Positions 7,669-18,986 are shown, counted from the first letter of the stretch. The stretch is 64,000 nucleotides of DNA from Clostridiales bacterium (GCA_017509245.1 JAFWQC010000054.1:1-64000), one strand, 5' to 3'. Program-made: numbers and translations. The notes: generated by a model from the letters alone, not told the origin.

Positions 7669-9625
7669 TCCTACATCTGACAATTCAGATAATAAGCTGC
7701 AGAACAAGGCAAAGACCAGAGGTCCGCATTTAAGGATCGAGACTGCAGGTGATATTCCTGAAGAAAAGCTCCTCAGGGTTGCTGCCAAGTTCGCTGAAGT
7801 CAATGAGATCGAAGATTACCGTGTCACTGTCGAACAGAGAGACGATATCATCGGCGGCTTTATTATTTATTTCCAGGGAATCCGTTACGACTATTCAGTT
7901 AAGGGCCAGCTCAACAGAATTGGCTCGTTTATCAAGCGTACACGTTCATTCGATAATCCGGATGAAGAGACCAAGGAATCAAGAGATGCCATATCCAAAG
8001 AGGCATTCCCTGCGACGAAAGTCAGAGAAGACCTTGAAAAGGCGCTGGACAAGTTCCCTGAATCTCATTATCTCAGCATCGATAATCTTGAGATAAACGC
8101 ACTTACTGACGAAGAACTAGACAGGCGTGTTGAAGACGCGTTCCTGTTCTCGGAGCATAGAGACGAGGTAGGTAAGGTTGCTTCCATATCAGACGGAGTT
8201 GCTTCCGTTACGGGTCTTCGCAACTGCATGCTCAATGAACTTATATCTTTCGCTTCAGGTGCAATCGGTATAGCCATGAACCTTGAGAAAAACAGGGTCG
8301 GCGTCGTTCTCCTTACCGGTGAAGACACTGTTGTCGAGAGCATGAGCTGCACACGTACCATGACCACATGCTCTGTCCCTGTAGGCATGGGCCTTCTGGG
8401 AAGAGTTGTAGATGCTTTGGGCCATCCTATCGACGGCAAAGGCATCATCAGATATACACAGGAGCGCCCGATCGAATCGCCCGCTCCGACGATCATTGAA
8501 AGAGCACCCGTCGACACACCTTTGTTCACGGGAATTACTGCTATCGACGCGCTTACTCCTATCGGAAGAGGCCAGAGAGAGCTCATAATCGGCGACCGTC
8601 AGACAGGTAAGACATCCATCGCTTTGGATACCATTATCAATCAGAAGGATGAGGACGTTATATGCGTCTATGTATCCATCGGTCAGAAGATGTCCAATAT
8701 CGTTGCCACTGCGGGCCTGCTCGAAAAGCACGGCGCCATGGATCATACGGTCATCGTAGCCGCTTCTGCTTCTGAGTCAGCGGCCATGCAGTATATCGCG
8801 CCTTTCTCCGCGTGTGCTATCGCAGAAAAATACATGTACGACTATCACAAGGACGTGCTCATCGTTTACGATGACCTTTCAAAGCACGCCCAGGCATACA
8901 GAGCGATCTCATTGCTCCTCAGGAGACCTCCGGGAAGAGAAGCTTATCCGGGCGATGTATTCTATCTGCATTCAAGACTTTTGGAGCGTTCCGCAAAACT
9001 CTCTGACGAGCTTGGCGGCGGTTCCATTACCGCGCTTCCGATCGTTGAGACACAGGGTAACGATATCTCGGCTTACATTCCGACCAACGTTATCTCAATT
9101 ACGGACGGCCAGATCTATCTGTCTCCGGAATTGTTCTTCTCAGGCCAGAGACCTGCTGTTAACGTCGGTCTTTCGGTTTCCCGTGTAGGAGGTGCAGCGC
9201 AGACCAAGGCTGTCAAAAAGGTTGCAGGACCTTTGAGAATCTCTCTGGCACAGGCACGTGAGATGGCTGCCTTCTCGCAGTTCGGATCGGATCTTGACGA
9301 GAATACCCAGCTTCAGATAAAGAGAGGTACTGTTCTTAACGAAGTATTGAAGCAGGAAAGATTCAGCCCTCTAACGATGGCCGGAGAAGTCGTTCTTCTT
9401 TATTGCGCGACTACAGATAAATTCAACTTCCTTGCTACAGAGGATATTACCGAGTTCTATACGGCTCTTATGGCTGATATCAGACTCCGTCATCCGAATA
9501 TCTTTGAGGAACTTTCTTTCAGAAAGGAACTTACTGACGAGATCAAGGCCGAGATAGATTCGGCTTATGAGGAGTATAAGGAAGCTTTCCTCACCGATCA
9601 CGAGGAGTACGCCGAGGAATACTGA
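7661..9625 (+). CDS. atpA: F-type ATP synthase alpha subunit with N-terminal delta-like domain
   Basis: A 654-residue protein, about 150 residues longer than a normal alpha. Residues ~1-20 look disordered. Residues ~30-95 resemble the C-terminal domain of the delta/OSCP subunit: IIGGFIIYF followed by SVKGQLNRI matches the delta pattern (AGVIIR...SVRGRLERL in E. coli). A charged linker leads to a complete alpha from ~145: Walker A GDRQTGKT (311-318), Walker B IVYDDL (401-406), RRPPGREAYPGD, and the arginine finger Arg508 in SVSRVGGAAQ. The six-helix N-terminal domain of delta, which normally binds alpha, is absent, and no atpH lies in the operon. The alpha call is certain; the delta homology is by eye. 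Confidence 0.92.
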   Translation: MSNPTSDNSDNKLQNKAKTRGPHLRIETAGDIPEEKLLRVAAKFAEVNEIEDYRVTVEQRDDIIGGFIIYFQGIRYDYSVKGQLNRIGSFIKRTRSFDNPDEETKESRDAISKEAFPATKVREDLEKALDKFPESHYLSIDNLEINALTDEELDRRVEDAFLFSEHRDEVGKVASISDGVASVTGLRNCMLNELISFASGAIGIAMNLEKNRVGVVLLTGEDTVVESMSCTRTMTTCSVPVGMGLLGRVVDALGHPIDGKGIIRYTQERPIESPAPTIIERAPVDTPLFTGITAIDALTPIGRGQRELIIGDRQTGKTSIALDTIINQKDEDVICVYVSIGQKMSNIVATAGLLEKHGAMDHTVIVAASASESAAMQYIAPFSACAIAEKYMYDYHKDVLIVYDDLSKHAQAYRAISLLLRRPPGREAYPGDVFYLHSRLLERSAKLSDELGGGSITALPIVETQGNDISAYIPTNVISITDGQIYLSPELFFSGQRPAVNVGLSVSRVGGAAQTKAVKKVAGPLRISLAQAREMAAFSQFGSDLDENTQLQIKRGTVLNEVLKQERFSPLTMAGEVVLLYCATTDKFNFLATEDITEFYTALMADIRLRHPNIFEELSFRKELTDEIKAEIDSAYEEYKEAFLTDHEEYAEEY

Positions 9626-9629
9626 TCTT

Positions 9630-12030
<2,401 letters not shown>

Positions 12031-12039
12031 TCTCAGGTT

Positions 12040-12546
12040 ATGGCAGAACACGAGAGTCACAAGATAAATCTTCTTATTGTTACCCCTTATGAGGATTTCT
12101 TTGAGGGTAAGGTAAACAGTGTAAATATTCCGACCATTGACGGTGAGTTCGGTTTCATGGCGGGGCACACTCCCTTTGTTGCCGCGCTGGAACCCGGTGC
12201 CTGCACGTTCAGGAATGACAATGAGATAAAGCACTGTCTGCTTTCCGAAGGTTATTGTGAGATCAGTGCCAACCTGGCGCTCATTGTCTGCAATTCAGCA
12301 GAATGGCCTGAGAATATGCGTCTCAGAAGAACTGTTGAAGCTTATAAGGCTGCGTTAAAAGAACTTGAGACACACGTCGATAAAGACGGAAGACAGGTAT
12401 TTACAAACGACAGTATCGCCAAGGGCAAGCGAGCTCTTGCCAGAATGCGTTTCATCGAGCGTTACGGAACCGATGCGCAGAGAGAAAGACTGTCCAATTA
12501 CAAGAAGAGCGAATTCCCGAACGGGGTCCTGCCGAGACTTCAGTAA
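12040..12546 (+). CDS. atpC: F-type ATP synthase epsilon subunit
   Basis: A 168-residue epsilon subunit, longer than the usual ~135. The N-terminal beta-sandwich is recognisable from VTPYEDFFEGKVNSVNIPT, DGEFGFMAGHTPFVAAL and SEGYCEIS. The C-terminal helical hairpin follows, with an additional ~30 residues (ERYGTDAQRERLSNYKK) beyond the normal end. It is the last ATP synthase gene; an aldo/keto reductase begins 29 bp later without a terminator between them. Confidence 0.92.
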   Translation: MAEHESHKINLLIVTPYEDFFEGKVNSVNIPTIDGEFGFMAGHTPFVAALEPGACTFRNDNEIKHCLLSEGYCEISANLALIVCNSAEWPENMRLRRTVEAYKAALKELETHVDKDGRQVFTNDSIAKGKRALARMRFIERYGTDAQRERLSNYKKSEFPNGVLPRLQ

Positions 12547-12575
12547 TTCGTATTATCTTCTGCCAGAGGTTATTT

Positions 12576-13763
12576 ATGAAAACTCGAAAAGGAATATCCA
12601 TACTTGGATACGGATGCATGAGATTTGTTTCCAAAAACGGCAAAGTCGATTTTGACAAAGCCGAGAAAGAATTCATGCGTGCATTTGAACTCGGCGTCAA
12701 TTACTACGATACGGCATATATCTATCCCGGAAATGAAGAGATAGTGGGCCGCATAATAGAAAAGAACAACATCAGAGACAGGATCAATCTCGCGACCAAG
12801 CTTCCTCAGTATCTTGTTAAGAGCAGAGCGGCTCTGGACAAATACTTCGAAGAAGAATTAAAGCGCTTAAGAACTGATTACATAGATTATTACCTGATGC
12901 ATCACATGACTGACCACCTCCAGTGGGAGAAACTTGTTGATCTCGGGATCAAAGAATGGATAGAAGAGAAGAAGTCCGAAGGTAAGATCCGTCATGTCGG
13001 ATTCTCTTTCCACGGAACGACGGAAGAGTTCCTTAAGATATTGAACAGCTATGACTGGGAAATGTGCATGGTCCAGTATAACTATGTTGATGAACACACA
13101 CAGGCGGGAAAGGCCGGTGTCCAGGCAGCAGCACGTAAAGGCATTCCTGTAATGATCATGGAGCCTTTAAGAGGCGGCAAGCTCGTAGACCTCCTGCCTG
13201 AGAAAGCAAAGCAGAAGATCGCGGGAGATCCACACGGATGGACACCATCCGAATGGGCTTTCAGATGGTTATGGGATCAGGAAGAGGTTACGTGTGTCCT
13301 GTCAGGAATGAATTCCATTGAGATGATCGAAGAGAATTGCAGAGTCGCTTCAGAAGCTGCAGCTGGTTCATTTACTGATACCGAGAAGCAGTTTCTTGCC
13401 GGAATAAAGCAGTGCATTCTTGATACAACCAAGGTAGGCTGCACAGGCTGCGGCTACTGCATGCCCTGTCCCAAAGGTGTAAACATTCCTGGTATTTTCT
13501 CCTGCTACAATCACATGTATTCGGAGAGTAAAAGGTCCGGCCGTCTCGAGTACTTCCAGAGCATAGCATTAAGGTCTGATCCCTGCGAAGCATATCTCTG
13601 CGTAAAATGCGGCAAGTGCGAGAAGCACTGCCCCCAGAATATTCCGATCAGGGAGAAGCTGGTTGAAGCGGACAAGGCAATCCGTCCGCTCCACCAAAAG
13701 ATCTATTTCAAACTTGCAAAGCGCGTAATGGTGGGCAAGAAATCCCAAGGCGGCAAGCATTAA
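12576..13763 (+). CDS. Aldo/keto reductase with C-terminal ferredoxin domain
   Basis: A 395-residue oxidoreductase. The N-terminal (beta/alpha)8 AKR barrel starts GYGCMRF and has YYDTAYIYPGNEE (Asp and Tyr of the tetrad), ATKLP (Lys) and YLMHHM (His). From ~residue 290 a cysteine-rich end follows: CTGCGYCMPCPKG and, later, CVKCGKCEKHCPQ, arranged like two [4Fe-4S] ligand sets. Such fused AKRs are common in Clostridia, and their substrates are mostly unknown. It is probably co-transcribed with the ATP synthase genes. Confidence 0.9.
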   Translation: MKTRKGISILGYGCMRFVSKNGKVDFDKAEKEFMRAFELGVNYYDTAYIYPGNEEIVGRIIEKNNIRDRINLATKLPQYLVKSRAALDKYFEEELKRLRTDYIDYYLMHHMTDHLQWEKLVDLGIKEWIEEKKSEGKIRHVGFSFHGTTEEFLKILNSYDWEMCMVQYNYVDEHTQAGKAGVQAAARKGIPVMIMEPLRGGKLVDLLPEKAKQKIAGDPHGWTPSEWAFRWLWDQEEVTCVLSGMNSIEMIEENCRVASEAAAGSFTDTEKQFLAGIKQCILDTTKVGCTGCGYCMPCPKGVNIPGIFSCYNHMYSESKRSGRLEYFQSIALRSDPCEAYLCVKCGKCEKHCPQNIPIREKLVEADKAIRPLHQKIYFKLAKRVMVGKKSQGGKH

Positions 13764-13780
13764 ATTCCGGCGTCTTCTTT

Positions 13781-15043
13781 TTAAGTTCCAAATCTGAAAT
13801 CAATATCACCTATCGTGATCTTCTGTCCGGATTTGATCTCATATGATCTCCCGTTTTCCACAGGAGAATCCTCAATATATGTCTTTCCTTTGCCTTTGCT
13901 CGGTGTGAGATAGAATGCTCCGTTTTCCTGTCTGATAACGGCATGAAGAGGGGAGATGCCAGGCTCATCCAAAACAATGTCTGACAGAAAACAATCAGAA
14001 CCTATTATCGTCTCATCAAGGTATACGGAGTATTCCCGGTTGATCCCGTTAATGTCAGATAACAGATCCAGATGTCCTGATCTGAGCGGCTTATATTGAA
14101 CTGCAGGCGTCTCTCCCGGTGTGGCAGAGAACCTGTTTTGCAAAGTTTCCTCCTCATCGGAAAACAAAATGGAACTTCTTTGCCTGGATATATCCGTGGT
14201 TGCCTTTTCCTTAAGATCATCTTCCAGTTTTTTCCGGTTCAGTATGGCAGTAACCAGTATTACTGCAGAGAGTGTAAAGAACAGGATGCATGGAAGATAC
14301 AGGCTGCTTAGGACTGAAACTATTGAAAGGAATGCTGAGAGGCACGATATAAGAAGATCTCTTTCGGTTTTCGAATGCTTCTTTAAAGTGACCGGTTTCC
14401 CGGTGTCTTTCCGTTCAAATATGCTTTCTTTTTCCAAAGGTGAGGAATCCCCGTCTGTGCCTCTGATGATATCAGCAATCTTAAGAAACATATCCTCATT
14501 GTTTTCTTTAACGCTGAACAGAAGGGCATTTATCTCATCATCTGAAATAACCTTTTTGAAGAAATCACAGTTAAGAAGTTTTTCAAGTCTCAATGCCCCT
14601 AAAGATGAAAGGCACAGTTCATCCGGACTGCTCTTTACCGGAAGACAGCACATTTTAATCGTTATACCCTCCGGGTCAGTGAATACCATGGAGGGATCCA
14701 GTACCAGACATGAAGGTGATATAAGGTTATCCAGGAGCTTGATCACAGAATAAAAAAGGTCCCCGGCGGATCTGCGCCGTAAATTCAGATTCGTGTTTTC
14801 CTTTTTGTGAGAGGTCAGCCTTCCCTGCGGAGAAAATACGGAAAAACCGGGGTCGGTAACCTGTACATATCCTGAAAACTCATATGAGCACAAAACAGCA
14901 GAACCAAAATGCTCAGTGATTACAGGAAGAAGGAAGTCTGATCTGTTGCCGGCAATTACCTCTTCAGCATATGTGCATAATCTTTCCGGACTGTCAAACT
15001 TCTCATAAGCGTAATATCCGAAGGGTCCCTTTCTTATCTTCAT
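13781..15043 (-). CDS. DUF6382-type membrane protein with C-terminal FHA domain
   Basis: A 420-residue protein and the last gene of the Tad operon. The cytoplasmic N-terminal ~210 residues match the DUF6382-like module often found before FHA domains. Two adjacent transmembrane helices follow (about residues 230-268, LISCLSAFLSIVSVLSS... and CILFFTLSAVILVTAIL). The last ~85 residues are an FHA fold (TIIGSDCFLSDIVLDEPGIS, then LHAVIRQENGAFYL), which in the family binds phosphothreonine peptides. This suggests control of the pilus machine by Ser/Thr phosphorylation. AAGGA precedes the ATG. Confidence 0.8.
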   Translation of the reverse strand: MKIRKGPFGYYAYEKFDSPERLCTYAEEVIAGNRSDFLLPVITEHFGSAVLCSYEFSGYVQVTDPGFSVFSPQGRLTSHKKENTNLNLRRRSAGDLFYSVIKLLDNLISPSCLVLDPSMVFTDPEGITIKMCCLPVKSSPDELCLSSLGALRLEKLLNCDFFKKVISDDEINALLFSVKENNEDMFLKIADIIRGTDGDSSPLEKESIFERKDTGKPVTLKKHSKTERDLLISCLSAFLSIVSVLSSLYLPCILFFTLSAVILVTAILNRKKLEDDLKEKATTDISRQRSSILFSDEEETLQNRFSATPGETPAVQYKPLRSGHLDLLSDINGINREYSVYLDETIIGSDCFLSDIVLDEPGISPLHAVIRQENGAFYLTPSKGKGKTYIEDSPVENGRSYEIKSGQKITIGDIDFRFGT

Positions 15044-15093
15044 AGCGATTGTTCCTTATATCGAAGTGTTTATAACTTATATAGTGTGATCAG

Positions 15094-15267
15094 TCAGAAT
15101 GCTGACTCGATCCTGGCATCGTCAAAACAATAATCCATGACCTTCTGTCCGTATTCGGTAAGACCTTTTCTGAACAAAAGGGCTAAAGCGACGAGTACTG
15201 CGATGATGATCACTATTTCAACGGTTCCCATGCCTTTTTTATTTCTGCGTATCTTTGCCTTTCTCAT
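15094..15267 (-). CDS. Flp1-type pilin (Tad/type IVb pilus)
   Basis: A 57-residue protein: a short basic leader MRKAKIRRNKK, then GMGTVEIVIIIAVLVALALL and a C-terminal tail with GLTEYGQKVMDY. The Gly-Met-Gly cleavage region with Glu five residues after the second Gly's neighbour and one hydrophobic helix are the marks of Flp pilins processed by a prepilin peptidase. The ATG at 15267 has a perfect AAGGAGG site. It lies in the Tad operon between the TadB-TadC fusion and the FHA gene. No prepilin peptidase is in the window. Confidence 0.85.
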   Translation of the reverse strand: MRKAKIRRNKKGMGTVEIVIIIAVLVALALLFRKGLTEYGQKVMDYCFDDARIESAF

Positions 15268-15282
15268 TGCCGTTTTCCTCCT

Positions 15283-16845
15283 TTATATGCCGAGTGAGAT
15301 AATTGCCGGTGTCATAGCAACCATGAGAACACTGATGAAATCAAGTGTCATGGGTATGATCAGTCCCAATGCTTCACGTTCCTGCCGTTTGCGTGAGGCA
15401 TTCCTGCATAAGTTCCAGCACGCCTGTGCCTGAAGATTAAGCATGTTAAGCACTTCGGATGACCCGAGCCTTCCATATCTTGCTATAAGAAGCAGTGCCG
15501 CCTGTGCTTCCGGTATCTGGATCCTTAACGAAAACTTCTCGATAGCATCAGATGCGGGGATCCCGCTTAAGATCATTGCCCTGAGATTCTTTATCTCAAG
15601 GGAAAGACTTTTATTCTTTCCAAATGCTTTTGAGCAGATGGATATCGCCTTCGGCAGCTGCATTCCCGATTCGAGAAGTGTGGAAATAAGGCAAAGGAAC
15701 AGAGGAATATCACTCATGAGATCTTCTCTCTTACGTTCAACATCCGTTCTGATCTCGTAGCTTCCGAGTACCAGTACTGCGGATGTGAAGATAATTGAAT
15801 AGACAGGGTTTTCTTTAAGACCTGTCAATATTGCCAGCGAGAGGATAAATGATACAACGCCTGTGATCAGCTGTTTTTTCAGATACTGTTCATATGAGAT
15901 GTCCGGATTGACTGAAAGCTCATTAAACAGTTCGTGTCTTGCCGTTATGAAGCTTGCCGGCAGGATCCTTTTTGCAATACCTGTAAGTGTGTTTCTGGGC
16001 GGTTTTCCGGTTAATGCTGCACTTGCAAGTTCGGATCTGAATGCTTTGCGTCCATGCTCATGAGACATGAAACGAAGCAGCATTGCACAGGCGATCGTGC
16101 AGATTCCGAATGCCATGGCAAGAAGCGCAGAGCCGGTCTTTGTATTTCTGGCCATGTCCAGATATTCGCGGCTCATATAATTAAGTGCAAACGTAACGGC
16201 GAAGGGCATTGCGCAAAGGATCGCGGCTTCAGCGTTCTTGCCTGCGTTTGAAGCCTGTATCTCTCCCTGGACGGCGTTGAGCTCTGAAAGCATCTGGCAG
16301 GAACTTCTGAGGATGGCAAGACTGTTGTTGCCGATCTCACCGGATATGGCTAGCGCCTGGAATACAGGCACCGTCTCGGGAAAGTTGAGCTGGCCTGCAA
16401 AGATATCCAATGATTCTGAAAGGCTTACATGGAGCTTTAAATTGTTTTCCAGATTGATCAGCGGTTTTAAGAGCATGGAACGCTTGCCGAAGGTCTTTTC
16501 AATCACAGGTCTTATCAGAAGCAATGATTTCTCTATTGAGTAGCCGCTCGATACACTCGTGCACAGCACCTGAAGAAGGACCAGAAGCTGGGTCCTGGTA
16601 TGTCTGTAGTTGTTGGAATAGATCTTTTTCATTGCTTCTTTCCATGGAAAGATTCCAAGAAGTAATGCAAGGACAAGTCTGACTGCTTCAGAACCGATGA
16701 AGAGGCCTGAAGCGAAATATACTGCCGCCGCGAAGAGCGGATATAGCCATATGGTTTTCACCAGGAAAATGGTAAAGGGATTCCTCTTTTCAGGCGCAGT
16801 ATGCTTTTGCGCTCTGGATATCCGTAATGTCTGCGATACGCTCAA
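15283..16845 (-). CDS. Fused TadB-TadC inner-membrane pilus platform protein
   Basis: A 520-residue protein with two successive T2SSF-type domains. Residues ~75-270 resemble TadB (SGYSIEKSLLLI, then SGEIGNNSLAILRSS, with following transmembrane helices). Residues ~350-520 resemble TadC (DIPLFLCLISTLLESGMQLP, then PEAQAALLLIARYGRLG, final helices IIPMTLDFISVLMVAMTP). In most Tad loci these are separate genes. A TTG start at 16845 is chosen because AGGAGG lies 8 nt before it; no family N-terminus is lost. The gene overlaps cpaF by 56 bp. Confidence 0.8.
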   Translation of the reverse strand: MSVSQTLRISRAQKHTAPEKRNPFTIFLVKTIWLYPLFAAAVYFASGLFIGSEAVRLVLALLLGIFPWKEAMKKIYSNNYRHTRTQLLVLLQVLCTSVSSGYSIEKSLLLIRPVIEKTFGKRSMLLKPLINLENNLKLHVSLSESLDIFAGQLNFPETVPVFQALAISGEIGNNSLAILRSSCQMLSELNAVQGEIQASNAGKNAEAAILCAMPFAVTFALNYMSREYLDMARNTKTGSALLAMAFGICTIACAMLLRFMSHEHGRKAFRSELASAALTGKPPRNTLTGIAKRILPASFITARHELFNELSVNPDISYEQYLKKQLITGVVSFILSLAILTGLKENPVYSIIFTSAVLVLGSYEIRTDVERKREDLMSDIPLFLCLISTLLESGMQLPKAISICSKAFGKNKSLSLEIKNLRAMILSGIPASDAIEKFSLRIQIPEAQAALLLIARYGRLGSSEVLNMLNLQAQACWNLCRNASRKRQEREALGLIIPMTLDFISVLMVAMTPAIISLGI

Positions 16846-17986
16846 GTCCTTCACCTCCTTTGTTCCTGTAGAGCGTTTTGAGTCTGTATTCGTGTTCTCT
16901 CGGTGGTAACACCTGACAGATCTCATCTATGTATCTTTTTCCTTCGCGGCTCCTCATTATATGAAGCACAATGTTTATCCCCATCGAAACCTGTGAAAGG
17001 ATCGCATCGTAGGGGAGACTTGATCCTGACATGATCATGGCTGTAAGCCTTTCCATCATCTCAAGACATGAGTTGCTGTGACCTGTGCTCATAGAACCGG
17101 GATGTCCGCTCGTAAGGCATGACAGCAGGTCGGCACTTTCTTTGCCTCTGACTTCGCCGACGATGATCCTGTCAGGACGCATTCTCAATGAAGCCCTGAT
17201 CATCGTGCCGATATTTACTTCGCCTGTTCCGTCAGGTCCGGGAAGCCTCGCCTCCATCCTTACCAGGTTGTCGACACCTTTGAGATTCAGTTCGGCGGAA
17301 TCCTCGATCGTTACTATCCGTTCATTCTTAGGAATGAAGCCGGAAAGACAGTTCAAAAATGTCGTTTTGCCGGAACCGGTTCCTCCGCATATGAATATGG
17401 TCCTCTTGTTCCTGACACACTCGGCCAGAAACCTGGCTGCTTCCTCGCTTATGAAATCCTGCCTGATGAGTGACACTATGTCATGAGTGATGCCTGTGAA
17501 CTTGCGGATGGTAACGGTTGTCTCTCTTGAAATCGGAGGGAGTACGGCATTGGCTCTGGAACCGTCCGGCAGTCTTAAGTCGGCAATGGGATTTGCTTCG
17601 TTAAGAGGTCTGTTCTGATTGGCAAAGAAGCATGAGATACATGTCTTCAGTGATTCCTCATCGCGGAATGCAAGGTCGGATTTATAAAGCATGCCTCCTC
17701 TTTCGAAGAAGATCTTATAAGGTCCGTTTACCATGATCTCCGTTACTGACGGATCTTCCATAAGAGGTTCGATAACATCAAGGCGTCTCAATGAGTTGAA
17801 TACCGACTGGGCCATCTCGCGCTTTTGGTCAAGATTCATCTTGAAAGATGTGTTCTCGGATATCACATCCGAGATGATCTCCCTTAGTTTCTCGTCGGAA
17901 GGGTCGGTCTCTCCGGACATTGAGTTCAATACGCAGTATGTTATCTGTTCCTTTATTTCATCTGCGTTATTTATCGAATTTGTCAT
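16790..17986 (-). CDS. CpaF/TadA-type pilus assembly ATPase
   Basis: A 398-residue secretion ATPase that powers Tad pilus extension. It has the helical N-terminal part and then EIMVNGP, RLPDGSRANAVLPP, Walker A GGTGSGKTT, the TIEDSAELNL Asp box, the RMRPDRIIVGEVRG Walker B region and the His box STGHSNS. The start codon overlaps the end of the upstream TadZ-like gene by 4 bp (ATGA), indicating translational coupling. Confidence 0.93.
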   Translation of the reverse strand: MTNSINNADEIKEQITYCVLNSMSGETDPSDEKLREIISDVISENTSFKMNLDQKREMAQSVFNSLRRLDVIEPLMEDPSVTEIMVNGPYKIFFERGGMLYKSDLAFRDEESLKTCISCFFANQNRPLNEANPIADLRLPDGSRANAVLPPISRETTVTIRKFTGITHDIVSLIRQDFISEEAARFLAECVRNKRTIFICGGTGSGKTTFLNCLSGFIPKNERIVTIEDSAELNLKGVDNLVRMEARLPGPDGTGEVNIGTMIRASLRMRPDRIIVGEVRGKESADLLSCLTSGHPGSMSTGHSNSCLEMMERLTAMIMSGSSLPYDAILSQVSMGINIVLHIMRSREGKRYIDEICQVLPPREHEYRLKTLYRNKGGEGLERIADITDIQSAKAYCA

Positions 17987-18891
17987 ACGGCCATTCTCCC
18001 GCAGACTGCCGGATCGGTTTTCTCATCAGTTGTATGAAGATCTTCGGCGTAATATACGGCGATCCTTTCACGGCCCAATGTCCTGGTAAGAAGTGATATG
18101 AGTTCTCTCGCACCTATATCTTCACCTACGCTTCTTGCAGGCAACAGGATCGATACCTTGTCGCAGGAAGCAAGCAGTTCCGGAAGATCCATGGTTCTGA
18201 ATCCTTCCACGACTGCAAGAACGTTAACGGATCTTATCTTCGAATGGGCGAGATCGGCTGCGTGATACATCAGTTTTGTCGACCGGGATATTCCGAGGTC
18301 GTATACATCATCGAAGTTTTTGGTGCTTCCGGGAGTAAGGAATCCGGAGTCATCCATGTTGCAGTATTTCAGAATGTCTTCGGGTACAAACTTCCTTGAC
18401 TGGCAAGCTTCCAGAAGGGCTGTCATGTTACTGCCGGAAGAACCTCTCCATAAAGCTCTGAGCTTACTTGTAAAGTCGAGCCGTATGTTATAATCCGCAC
18501 CTTTTAATCCGTTCTGAAGATCGCTTATGAATCTGTCTCTGACATCCGAGTAAACAAACGGAATGACGGCGGAAAGTGACCCCGTAGCGGTTGGAATGCT
18601 TAATGGTACGTCTTTATTGGGCATTATCAGGGAAATAAGCTTTGCACAGTCTACTATTCCGCCGTCATCCGTCAGTCTTAAGGGTGTAGAGGTGTAATGG
18701 GAAATATCATCCTCTGTTGTGTCTTTAGGGTCATATAAGACACAGGTATAGTTGCTGAACCTGTCATCAGGTTCCCCCTTATCTATGTAAGGGTCGATTA
18801 TATATGCGTCAGGGTAAAAACTGGAAAGTCTCTTTTTGAGCAGCGCGAAAATGTATTCGTTTTTCTCATATATCTTGATCGTAAATGCCAT
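17983..18891 (-). CDS. TadZ/CpaE-like protein, first gene of the Tad operon
   Basis: A 302-residue soluble protein. The beginning FTIKIYEKNEYIFALLKKRL resembles a degenerate receiver fold, and the second half has alternating strands like a MinD/ParA-type domain (VNVLAVVEGFRTMDLPELLA, KVSILLPARSV), but no P-loop is visible. TadZ/CpaE proteins place the pilus machine in the cell; the assignment here rests mostly on position before cpaF and size. A GGGGG site lies 8 nt before the ATG. The name is tentative. Confidence 0.55.
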   Translation of the reverse strand: MAFTIKIYEKNEYIFALLKKRLSSFYPDAYIIDPYIDKGEPDDRFSNYTCVLYDPKDTTEDDISHYTSTPLRLTDDGGIVDCAKLISLIMPNKDVPLSIPTATGSLSAVIPFVYSDVRDRFISDLQNGLKGADYNIRLDFTSKLRALWRGSSGSNMTALLEACQSRKFVPEDILKYCNMDDSGFLTPGSTKNFDDVYDLGISRSTKLMYHAADLAHSKIRSVNVLAVVEGFRTMDLPELLASCDKVSILLPARSVGEDIGARELISLLTRTLGRERIAVYYAEDLHTTDEKTDPAVCGRMAV

Positions 18892-18915
18892 GTCCTGTTC
18901 CCCCTTTGAATCATC

Positions 18916-18986
18916 TTGTCGGTGATTTGGATTGTAAAGCCCCGGATACCCGGATTAAAGCGACAAATACCGACAAATACCGACAA
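18916..18986 (-). promoter_or_regulatory. Tad operon promoter with phased TTGTCGG array
   Basis: Read toward the operon, TTGTCGG (18986-18980), TTGTCGG (18976-18970) and TTGTCGC (18966-18960) recur every 10 bp. After 23 nt comes a -10-like TACAAT (18936-18931). The corresponding -35 position, TTTAAT, is poor, as expected of an activator-dependent promoter. An inverted CCGACAA lies at 18922-18916. comEA has the same arrangement with the same 23-nt spacing. Confidence 0.7.
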
